Below are positions 54,534 through 64,000 of a DNA stretch of 64,000 nucleotides, piece after piece. Every line of letters begins with the position of its first letter. Positions within the stretch are counted from its first letter, which is position 1. The stretch is from Doris montereyensis. Lineage: Eukaryota > Mollusca > Gastropoda > Nudibranchia > Dorididae. The notes below the pieces were generated by a model. That model made no database searches. It had not been told where the DNA came from and worked only from the letters and a program-made list of their open reading frames with translations. The position numbers were made by a program, and so were the translations under genes. Location: positions 200,001 through 264,000 of the forward strand of contig JAXRKP010000589.1 in NCBI GenBank assembly GCA_037039925.1, read 5' to 3'.

Positions 54534-56608
54534 CTGCAATGGAAAACATAACGATGTACAGAGACACCACTGTAAAAACCATAAAAAACGAGAGATTGTA
54601 ATCCCTCCATCATCTTCCATACACTCACATACTGTGACATACACCTCCAACCTGGAATATAATATATGCTTTTCATGCCTTGATGAACCAAACTTCATTA
54701 TATCTGCTAAGAAAAGTCCTGACACAACCCCCTCTAAAAAAACACACACAAACAAAAAAAGACAAAAAGGAGGAGAAACAGAAATCAATAATACAAAATA
54801 CAAGCATCTTTTCAATGTTATCAATCCCCTTTTTTTAAACATGATGATGGGTTGACAATTCATACACTTTATGTAATAAACCACCAAGGTAGGGTCTTAA
54901 ATTAATCTCTATTTCACAAGATTCTACTTCCCTTCTTTTGAAAACTTTAAGACACACTTGTATTAAATTTACTACAGTGAGGGTTAGAAAGTTACACCAA
55001 CAGCAAATGTTGATGTAAAATTATTCTAATATAGCACCTTAAATACTGGCAAATGCTCTTATAAAACATGCTGCTAAGTTTTGACATTTTAAGAAAACCC
55101 ACAGTAAATTCAGTAAAAAAATATATATATATCACTGGTAATGGTTATTGAGGATCAGCCTATCATAACCGTTTTTAGTTGTAAATGATTTTCAAGAAGT
55201 AGGGACAAATTCATAAAAAAAGAATAATAAATCATGTTCAAGGTTAAATTGGACAAAACATTTAAGCGAATTGATGGGTGATGGCGGGTGGGGTTGTGTG
55301 GAAATGGACATACACACTGTGTTTGATCGCTATCATCATACTGTAACTTACCAAATTAAACGGGGGCAAATTACTTTCTAATTAATTTGCTTCAGCATAG
55401 GAACTGCTTTTAAATTATTTTTTTTTACTTATATGAAGTCTTGCTTGTCAATAGCAAAAAACATTGATGATGGTGGAAAAAGGAGGGAAAAAAAAGATTT
55501 GTAAAATATTGCTGTATTAGATGTAACTCCTGTTTAATGGCATAAATGTAGAGCTAACAAACAATGCAATTGCAAAAACAGAGACATGTATTGTAAAAGC
55601 CACAATAGGCTAAAAAACAAAAGAAAGAAAAAAAAAGTATGAATAGATAAAAGCATCTGTTTGAGTATAATTTTATAGTTTCATCATGTTGTTTTAAAGA
55701 AGCAACAGTGTGTATCAAAAAGCAAGCACTGAACTTTTTAACAAAACAGCGAGCAGTCTATGGGCCATCCACATTTAAGACAAAAATCACGATCTAGATC
55801 TACTTCTATGGCTATATAACTAGACCTAGATCCATCTAGTGACATTGTCTACATTTGATACAATCAGGCAAGAGGAAACGTTTACTGCTTCAAGAAATCC
55901 AGTAAACTGTAGATCTGACCATGACTGGACCTGAGTCCTTGAGCGTTTGTAGTAAAGGTCCTTTGTTTTATGGCTCGCGAGATCGATGGTTGTGTAATTA
56001 AGTTAATGTAAGAAAGACATTGCTTCAAATAACAAAGATTTATAGTTTTGAAGATTAAAATGAGGGCACGTTTATCTAGATCTATTTAAAATTCTATTAC
56101 TTGAGTTTCATGCTCCTTTCTATGAGAGCGGAGTGTCACACGCGCGCATACACACACGGAACACACAAACATACAAATACACAAACTCGAATGTTGTGCA
56201 CTGACCAAGCCGTCTCTCATTCGGTTTTTTTTTCCGGGAGGATTGAGCGAATCCATACCAGATAGCATGCTTTTACCTATTGGAATAACGACATATGTGT
56301 CACATGTTTTCACTTCAATAATATGTGCATTATCGCTTATATCTGAGCATGGCCGTTCCGTCAAAACAATGCGGAAACACGAGTTGTTACATTTTCACTT
56401 TTGTCACCTCATCTTCATTTACAATAAAAGGGCAAAGAGAACACATGTAATAGTGGTATGATTCAATGGTGAATAACTGTTCACAGCGAAGTTCAATTGA
56501 CACTGTAACTGACCTACTTCTAGAGTGTATGCTTCTCTCATATCTGAGAGTAAGGAGGTATAAAAGTTTCTTGCTAAACAGTAAAACATCAAAATGTTTC
56601 TGACTTAC
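54534..56608 (-). other. MGA intron 1
   Basis: AT-rich intron of about 2 kb without recognised repeats beyond short A-runs. A GATCTAGATCTAC-type motif occurs near 55790, as elsewhere in the window. No coding exon was recognised. Confidence 0.5.
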
Positions 56609-56650
56609 AATTACGACTCCGCCATTTTGAGCAACTAAAAAAAAGAAAAT
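56609..56650 (-). other. MGA: Probable MGA 5' non-coding exon with a 4-codon uORF
   Basis: On the minus strand a pyrimidine-rich stretch (TTTTCTTTTTTTTAG) precedes GCTCAAAATGGCGGAGTCGT, followed by a strong donor AATT|GTAAGT. The ATGGCGG lies in a YY1-like AAAATGGCGG context common at metazoan start sites. Its own frame is ATG GCG GAG TCG TAA, so it is a uORF and not the main start. The 5' edge is a guess. Confidence 0.5.
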
Positions 56651-56745
56651 ATGCCTGGCGCTGTGTTGCAGTGTGGGTAATACTACACAGAGTTATCCGA
56701 CGAGATAGAGTGTGATCGGTGTACCTCGCAAGCCGATTCCGAATG
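56640..56745. promoter_or_regulatory. Possible bidirectional promoter
   Basis: The region lies between the minus-strand MGA 5' exon and a plus-strand candidate first exon about 100 bp away. It has higher GC than its surroundings and several CpGs (TCCGACGAGA, TCGCAAGCCGATTCCG), with no TATA box at a fitting position. Confidence 0.35.
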
Positions 56746-56799
56746 CCTCTAGCAGCTAAAGGTGGGCAGTCAGAAGACGATTGTGTCGCTCGATTTGAG
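56743..56799 (+). CDS. Candidate first coding exon of a divergent gene
   Basis: ATG at 56743 opens 19 codons, MPLAAKGGQSEDDCVARFE, ending at a good donor GAG|GTAAAG in phase 0. No ATG lies between the promoter-like region and this one. The peptide is not recognised and no second exon is found in the window. If real, its first intron received the RTE insertion at 57029. It could also be an accidental ORF. Confidence 0.3.
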
Positions 56800-57028
56800 G
56801 TAAAGCCTATGAAAATTTTTGTTTCTGTCGAGTTTGGTTTTATCCTAAGATGGCCTTCCATTGATTTGTTTGTGGATAATATTCAACTGAAAGTCCTTAA
56901 GTCCTTATTTATATTAGCAATACTTCAAAGACAGTGGTAATATTTGTAAAAGTAAAAGATCTTTATAGATCGATACATGTACTATGGACAAGCGAATCCA
57001 CACTATTTCACGAAAATGTATGTACCGT

Positions 57029-60000
57029 CCGGGCAGTGGACAGTTAGCACCTGTACGGGGAGTACATGATTCCGCCCTCCACGAGTCTCCTGCTGCCCTG
57101 CAGGCAGGTCTTGGCTGGCCAAAGGCTAAGGGAGTTAACCCCGAAAGATAACAATCTGCTGCCTTGCAGGCCGGTCTTGACTGACCAAAGGCTAAGGGAG
57201 CTAACCCTTACAGAAAATAATAACCTGCTGCTTTGCGGGCTGGTTTTGAGCAACCAAAGGCTAAGGAGTTAACCCTGACAGAAAATAACAAAGCCCGGTA
57301 GGGGACCTCAAGGTGGCAGCCCCACCATCTACCTAGGGTACAGTGGGCTAATCCCCTGCTTATCCAAAACCAAACTGATTCAAAGTAATACATACAATGA
57401 TATACCCGGCTTGAACTTTCGAAGATGACTCTGGAAAAGAACACGGACTGTGATTTTTGGAACATGGAATGTTAGGGCAATTAATGGAAAGGAGTTAGAA
57501 TTAGTTGAAGAAATGGAAACATTCAAAGTAGATATTTTGGCTATTACAGAAACAAAGAAAAAAGGACAAGGAATAGAAAATGTAGGACCAAATCATACTT
57601 TAATCTTCTCAGGAGTAGATGTCAAAGATAGAGCTAGAGCAGGAGTAGGCCTCCTAATGCATAAAAGGCAAGAAATGCTACTAGAAAATTGGAAATTTGT
57701 AAGCCCATGGCTATTAGAGGTAAATATTAAACCAAAAGGAAGAGAAATTAAATTATTAATAGCTTATGGACCAAACGAAGATGCCACCAAAGAAGAAAAA
57801 GATATATTCGAAAATGATTTACAAATAGCTGCAGAGAATCTTAAACCCAAACAAGAATTAATGGTTTCATGAGATTTAAACGCTAGAGTAGGCAACAATG
57901 TAGAAACATCAGGAGGAGTAATAGGTAAAGAAGGAGAGACAACAACTTCTCCAAATGGAGAGAGACTAACAGATTTTTGCCTAAAGAATAACATGAAAAT
58001 AGCTAACACATTTTTTCCTCATAAAGATATTCACAATTATACAAGAGTAAATGAAGACAGATGTGAAAAGTCAATCATAGACTACATAATAGTTAGCAGC
58101 TCCCATTTTTACAGTACAATGGATGCTAGAGTAAGCAGAGGAGCTGAAATATTTAGTGATCATCACCTAGTGATTGTCAAAATGAGGTTATTAATTGAAG
58201 AAAACAAATAGGAAAGGAAAGAGAAGAAAGCTATTAACCTCAGAATAGAAAAACTAAATAAACCAACTAGTTAAACAGATGTACCAATCAGGATAAAAAG
58301 ATATAGCAGTCAAAGGCAGATGGATCTGAAGGAAAGCAATATAGAAGAAAAGTGGCAAATATATAAAAGAAACACTCCTCAGTTGTTTTGAAGAGGTCTG
58401 TGGTAGGAAACAAATTAAAGGAGATGGGAAAAAGGACAGCATGGTGGAATGAGAATGTCAAGACTAAGATTAAAGAAAGAAAGATGCCTGGAAGAAATAC
58501 TTGCAAACAAAGAGACCAGATGATAGGATAGATTACGTGAGTAAAAGAACTATCGTCAAAGAGGAAGTTAGGAAAGCAAAACAGGAACAATGGGAAGAGT
58601 TTGGACAAAGACTTCAAGAAAGCTATCAAGGAAATCAAAAGCTATCCTGGGAGCAATGAAGAGCATGAGAAAGACCAAAACATCCCCAATACGACAAATT
58701 AAGAACGCCAAAGGAGAAATAATGAAAGGAGACAGTGAAATCATGGAAACGTGAAGAAAGTATTTTCAACAATTACATAATCCCCCCCCAGAACATATGA
58801 AACAAGGAGTACAGATCAATTATTAAGAGTAACAAGTAATCGAGATGAGACAGCTGAAGATGTAGATATCTCAATGGAAGAACTTCAACCAGCTACAAGA
58901 AAAGTGAAATTAGGAAAAGCCCCAGGAGCAGATCAAGTTTATCCAGAAATGATTAAAAACCAAGGGAGAGGCAGACAGACTACTACGTGCAATATGTCAA
59001 CAAGCATGGAAGTCCAAACAGGTGCCAGACGACTGGGAAAAGGGAACGCTAGTACCAATACACAAGAAAGGATCAACCATGGAATGCTCAAACTATGAAG
59101 GGATATCACTACTTAGCGTACCAGGAAAAATGTATGCCAGGATGCTGGAAATGAGACTAAGGAAAAGAGTAGAGGATCAGATTGAAGAATCGATGGCATT
59201 TCTTAAAAGAACATATTTACAATGAGACCAAAATTTAATAGAATCCATTAAAAGTTTAAAAGATACAATAGCCATTAAAAGTTTTTAAGTAATAAACCAA
59301 CATGTGCAGTGAGAATAGCTGGAAATGTATCTGAGGAATTCGATATAGATATAGGAGTAAGACAGGGTTGTGTGCTAAGTCCTCTTATGCTTATCACATT
59401 TATGGATTCAGTCGCAAAGGCATCCTCAAACATGAAGAAAATGAATGTAGATATGTGGAAGCTCAAACCAGTAAATGTATCAATGATTTCATTTGCTGAT
59501 GATTTAGTTCTGTTTGGAAAATCAGAAAGGGACCTCCAGTTAAATATCAACATAATGAATAATGAACTAAATAAAAAAGAGGAATGAGACTAAATGCAAA
59601 GAACACCAAAACAATGCTAGTAACTAGGGAAGCTAAAACACAAAATCTTAAATTAGGCAGGAGAATTTAGAACAAGTTCAAAGCTACAATTACTTAGGAG
59701 TAATGTTTAACTCAGAGGAAAACTAAGAGAAGAAATCAGCCAGAGAATCCAAAAGGCAAGTGCAATATATAACCATCTAGGAAAGGCATTTGTAGGTAAG
59801 CAAGAATTGTCAACAAAAACCAAAATGGCAGTACACAACACAGTTTATTGTCCTACTCTCCTCTATGGCAGTGAAACCTGGACCTTAGGCAGTAGGGAAT
59901 ACAGTAGAGTGCAGGCAGCCGAAATGAAATATCTAAGAAGAGTAGTAGGCAAAACTAAAAGAGACAAAAATCTGAAACACAACAATAAGAGATGAAACCA

Positions 60001-60304
60001 AAACAGATAACATAAAAACTAAGATAGAAATGAATCAACTGAGATGGTTTGGGCATGTTAAAAGAATGAACGACATTAGAATAGCTAAATCAGTATACAG
60101 TGCTAAAACTCAAGGTAAAAAAGACCAAAAGGCAGACCTCGGAGAAAGTGGCAAGAAGATATAAAAGAGGCATTAACCCAAAGAATTTAACTTTCACGGA
60201 AGGAAACAAAAACTGTCAGGACAGGGCAGCCTGGAGAAAAGATCATTTCGGGCATCTAAAACCCATACACCGGAAGGTAGAATGGAGCTGATAAAGAAAG
60301 AAAG
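57029..60304 (+). mobile_element. RTE-type non-LTR retrotransposon, copy 2
   Basis: A full-length 3.3 kb copy on the plus strand. A perfect 14 bp target duplication AATGTATGTACCGT lies at 57015-57028 and 60305-60318. The 5' end is CCGGGCAGTGGACAG and the 3' end GCTGATAAAGAAAGAAAG, with no poly(A). The 5' leader has three tandem units of about 63 bp (about 57090-57290; unit contains GCAGGCCGGTCTTGACTGAC and AAAGGCTAAGGGAG), against two in copy 1. This count difference and the clean ends make both insertions unambiguous. Confidence 0.96.
57450..60290 (+). pseudogene. RTE ORF: endonuclease plus reverse transcriptase, degenerate
   Basis: The endonuclease begins near 57463 (FGTWNVRAINGKE, then ITETKK) and runs to SDHHLVIVKM near 58170, with one premature stop near 57871 just before DLNARVG. 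The reverse transcriptase shows KLGKAPGADQVYPEMIKNQG near 58910, VPIHKKGSTMECSNYEGISL near 59055, a GVRQGCVLSPL box near 59355, and SFADDLVLFG near 59490. The C-terminal [14 protein letters not shown] is near 59845. Frameshifts near 58330, 58790, 59220, 59580 and 60000 break it. Catalytic FADD is intact, but the copy as read is not functional. Some breaks may be sequencing errors, as in MGA. Confidence 0.9.
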
Positions 60305-60318
60305 AATGTATGTACCGT

Positions 60319-61056
60319 ACGCGTTTATAAATATATTCTTTCAGTCTGCACGATTGAACTGCGTAGTGTATGGTGATGGTTATTTTATTTCATTCTTAAA
60401 ACGTTTTAGTGAGTGATGACATCCAACCATTATGTATATACACAGCGAACCTAAATGGGGAAAAATATGTATGAATCATTTGAAGATGTTCCTAACAAAA
60501 TAGGTTCGTAATGATACGTATTTCAGAAGCAGAGTTTATTCTGCATCTTTGAAGTCATTAATGCTTTGTTAGAAACAGCCTATTAGCCTCCATTAGAAGG
60601 TATGTAAGTAAGCGCCTTTTCATTTAATTCTCTGTTTCCGCTTCTTTTTATTTTCAGTCGTTGTGTATATGTTGTGGGTTTTTAAAATAGTTTTTGGGGG
60701 CTTTTTTCTTTGTTTTGTTGTCATGGTATTTTGTATGATTATTCACGAATTTCATGATGATGATCCTCATCGTCATAATTATCTCCATTATCGCCGTCGT
60801 CGTAATTATCATCATCACCATCATCATCGTAGGTGTAATAGTTAAAGTAGCGGTGGAGAATGAGGAATACGAGTAGTAGTACTAGCAGCAGTAGTATGTA
60901 GTAGTAGTAGTAATGGCGGTGGTTGTGGCACTGATAGTGTATGTAATAGAAGGAGTAGTTGTAGTAGTAATAGCAGTAGTAGAAGTAGTAATATTAGTAG
61001 TAGCAATAGTAGTAGTAAAACATGTAGTAGTAGTAGTAATATGTGTAGTAGCAGTA
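60319..61056. other. Intergenic DNA with ATC and GTA triplet tracts
   Basis: Non-coding. Degenerate (ATC/GTC)n at 60755-60835 and a mixed (GTA)n field at 60868-61056 lead into the minus-strand SINE D copy. Confidence 0.6.
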
Positions 61057-61057
61057 G

Positions 61058-61145
61058 TAGTAGGTCGAACCCACAACCTCTGCGTCGGCGCCCATAATCT
61101 CGCCATGCAAAGAAAAGCGTGCTACCAACCGAGCTAACTACACTC
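61058..61145 (-). mobile_element. SINE family D head, minus strand
   Basis: Read on the minus strand: TAGCTCGGTTGGTAGCACGC (box A), then GCCGACGCAGAGGTTGTGGG and box B GTTCGACC, passing at once into (TAC)n triplets. The body is missing, so the copy is only the tRNA-like head plus the triplet tail. Confidence 0.78.
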
Positions 61146-61159
61146 CTTGAGCTCGACTG

Positions 61160-61343
61160 ATAGCCCGCTTTTTTATGGCGATGGGTGCCGACGCAGAGGT
61201 CGTAGGTTCGTTCCTCGTGATGACTATGTTTTATTTCTGTCTATTCCTTGTACTGGTTTCGTCTTTGTTTCTATGGGGCTTTAATATTGTTCGGCGTCAT
61301 TTCCTTCACTTTCGATATGCCCAATGCCTCACTGTTTGTTTTT

Positions 61344-61345
<2 letters not shown>
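61160..61345 (+). mobile_element. SINE family D, plus strand
   Basis: GCGATGGGTGCCGACGCAGA with box B GGTTCGTTCC, body CTGTCTATTCCTTGTACTGG, CTTTCGATATGCCCAATGCC and TCACTGTTTGTTTTTTAG, running into the (TAG)n array at 61347. It lies head to head with the minus-strand copy, about 15-20 bp apart. Confidence 0.8.
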
Positions 61346-61346
<1 letters not shown>

Positions 61347-61426
<80 letters not shown>

Positions 61427-61453
61427 ATAGTAGTAGTAGTAGTAGTAGTAGTT

Positions 61454-61538
<85 letters not shown>

Positions 61539-61580
61539 AAGTAGTTGTATTAGTATTGTAGTTGTAGTAGTAGTAATATT
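61347..61580. repeat. (TAG)n microsatellite
   Basis: About 75 TAG/GTA triplets with few interruptions, starting exactly at the end of the SINE D body. Ser, Val, Thr and Leu ORFs here are artefacts. Confidence 0.98.
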
Positions 61581-63817
61581 TAGCAACAGAAAAAAACAAA
61601 AAGAACAAAACGACACTAGATCTAGATGCATTGCATATACTAACGCAGATATAGAAAGAAATATAAATGAGCGAGAATAATGCAACAGATAAACATATAT
61701 GGAGAAATAGCATTCGTTATTGAAACCTGCAACAGCGGGACAAGCTAAAGAAAAAGAAGAAGATACATTATGTGATTCCTTTACCTGCGTAGTTGATCAC
61801 AATCACTTTTTTTAGTAATGTGTGTACATATCTTAACTCGTGTTCAATATAATAACTACCATCCGATCAAATAATTGTCAAACAAACGTTAATCTCCACT
61901 TCTCCACCACGGAACACACACTGACCAACTACAAGTACATAACTTATCGGCAACCTGTGAATAGTTTAAAAGTAGAGCATTATACCGGTAACGAGGATTG
62001 TCCCAAAATTAAGGTGAAAATAGCCATGTTGGAATGTTCTAAGTTAATCACAATGAAAGTTAAGCATACAGTACTCACTCTATTCATCTACTTCTCAACG
62101 TAATCCCGTGAAGATCGATGCATTTTTTTTTCTATCGGCACACAATGTGTGAATATACCGTGCCTCAAGAAATTCTCGTCACGAGATGGAGACCAAAATT
62201 CTTCACTTCTTTAATGAGATCTTCTTCCTTTGGTAGTAGGCTATGCTGTCAATATCGTGTGTATTTCCCATTACGCTTGCGTGGTTAAAAAGTAACCTCT
62301 TTGTTTTGTTCCACATGATTTTTCTAATCTTTGTTGGGCATTTGTTTTCGGGGGTTTTTTGTTGGAAAGGGGCGTGTTTGCTTGTTTTGTTTTGTTTTCG
62401 GGATTAAGTTTTGTTTGTTTTTCTTTCTTCCTCTTTTGTGTGTTTGTCATTGGTTTGGTATTTGAAGCAAAGAGAGTCATTTTCAGATACACGTACTCAA
62501 TTTTTCATGTAGGCCTACATCAATACACACATACAGAATTATGCCTTCTTACACAGCATACGATTTGTCCCCATTTTAAAGTGCTAGTAGCCTCCCATGA
62601 TGACAAATAAGCGAACGCCATTACTCAAGCATTCTGGTTGTGAGGCGCTAGTCGAATATAGATCTCTTTGGTTGTTGCTTTCCTTTTTCTCCAGGCCACG
62701 TGTAGAGTCACGTGACAGTTTTATTTCTCTCCTCTTTTAATGAAATTAGGTCAACGTGCTACGTTGTGATACAGCTCAGTACAATTATTGCAAATTTGAA
62801 ACACTGTAGCTCATAGTTTTAAGTAAACAACTGTCGGATGCTTCAACGTTGTTTGTCTACAAAATAAACCTGGGGTCATGAATCGAGAACACTCGCTAAA
62901 TTTATCTACTTTTGATTGATACTTATGATACACTCTAACATTGACAGACTGAAAATGAAAGGGATAGTAGGCCTACACCTTCTCAGGTGTGTTTTCGTAG
63001 TGAAGTATGTACCGTGTGTTGTACTGTAGACCTACATATTTTATGACTTTCTTTATTTGAGCTCATTGTCAAGACGTGTGATTATATCGGATGGATTGAT
63101 GGCAATAAAACATTAAATAGTTTATACTGTTATTACATCATTATTGGTTGCGGTCGATGGGGCATTAATTAACATAATCGTGGTTTGTGGCGTGAATACT
63201 TGCATGTTTAAACGCGTGGGTGATGGTATTTTGCACGGTGCCATTTTATAATGGAGAAAGAGGGAGAAAGAGAGTGGGAGTGGATTACTTTGGCTCCATG
63301 TACATTCCTGTACATTTTGTATACAAAGACAACTTTCCCAATCAAGTTTATCTTATCTTACCTTATATCTTATCTTGTAAGTAATATCGTTTTGCTATTG
63401 AAGAAATCATTACTTATGTTTGGTTTTGTTTTTCAAGTCATAGTGTATTTAATAGCTACAAGTCGACTAAGGTTTATCGCAACTCGGTTAATCGCAATTG
63501 CCATTTTAATCGTAACTTTTTCTCAAGAAACGGAATTAATTCTATATAAAAGTCACAGGTTAATCACAACTCACTTAGGATAGACCCAATCTCGCCGACA
63601 CATTGTCTCCAGATTTTCAGTTGGCATTTTCAGATTTCACACTTTTGCTAAACGATTTTTCGCATGTCTACCTTGTTAATACCTAACGACCGCAACGATA
63701 CAATAGTCTTACACTGATTGTGGGTCTAGCAGACAGTAAAAAGTCATATAGCCTTGTCTAGAGACGGCTCAGGCAGCTTGGAGGCATGGTATTGTACAAT
63801 TGCACGGTACTTTTGTT
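61581..63817. other. Intergenic, nothing recognised
   Basis: About 2.2 kb of AT-rich DNA. ORFs of up to 110 codons (for example 63251 on the plus strand) have low-complexity, hydrophobic translations and no homology that I recognise. Confidence 0.5.
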
Positions 63818-64000
63818 TGATTTGATTTACCCACATCCACAACTAAGGTGATCTCGGGGTTTTCGGTAGGATTTGTTTTATATTTCCCGGACTGCCCTAT
63901 TCATAGCCAAGGGATCTTTAACGTGCACAGGGTGTTGTGATCTGCACACGGGACCTCCTTTTTATCGTCCGTCTCTGATGGACTATGTGTCGATCCACCT
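63818..64000 (-). mobile_element. SINE family B, cut by window end
   Basis: Plus-strand reading TTTACCCACATCCACAACTA, AGGTGATCTCGGGG, GGGACCTCCTTTTTATCGTC, GATCCACCT: the tail and core of a minus-strand copy. The head lies beyond 64000. Confidence 0.85.

Noticed and set aside
63251..63583. 110-codon plus-strand ORF
   Set aside because: AT-rich, hydrophobic and low complexity, with no splice or homology support.

Overview
The window is animal DNA. It carries most of one large, intron-rich gene set in dense interspersed repeats, microsatellites and satellite arrays. The gene is an orthologue of MGA (MAX gene-associated protein), a bHLHZip scaffold of the PRC1.6 repressor complex. MGA, the RTE-type retrotransposons, the tRNA-derived SINE families and the long (GA)n, (TAC)n and (GACA)n tracts suggest a lophotrochozoan, probably a gastropod mollusc. 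The taxon is an inference from repeat style.

Layout. 1-8930: a diverged satellite field (55-59 bp monomers on the left, a related complex array with 19 bp subrepeats on the right), split by an unexplained 0.7 kb segment and by an RTE retrotransposon (2411-5717, minus strand) with a 9 bp target duplication. 8931-12000: intergenic, with a 730 bp TIR element flanked by 9 bp duplications and several SINEs. About 12000-56650, minus strand: MGA. In transcript order it has a 5' exon near 56.6 kb, a first coding exon at 54.5 kb, a 3.9 kb exon (51886-47938), a 17.8 kb repeat-filled intron, exons at 30.1, 29.2 (Cys-rich DUF4801-type domain), 27.7, 26.2 and 24.4-21.3 kb, bHLHZip exons at 17.8, 16.7, 15.5 and 14.8 kb, and the last coding exon at 13.16-12.6 kb. 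Splice phases agree across nearly all junctions that can be tested. The reading frame inside exons, however, is broken by about twenty single-base shifts, mostly in or beside homopolymers, which looks like an uncorrected long-read assembly.

The big intron (47937-30149) holds a direct segmental duplication (33.95-37.3 kb and 41.8-44.5 kb), hammerhead-ribozyme-like motifs typical of Penelope-like elements, a foldback-like inverted repeat cluster, a nested SINE-in-SINE insertion, and more than ten copies of one short repeat all in the same orientation.

56650-64000: a promoter-like region with a possible divergent first exon on the plus strand, a second RTE copy (57029-60304, plus strand, 14 bp target duplication), two tRNA-headed SINEs in opposite orientation beside a (TAG)n array, and about 2.1 kb with nothing recognisable.

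The most notable point is the inferred MGA N-terminus. The first coding exon starts M-ARTKKQT, close to the histone H3 tail. Splicing from the upstream promoter exon would place an in-frame stop just before this Met. No T-box, the defining N-terminal domain of vertebrate MGA, is found in the window.
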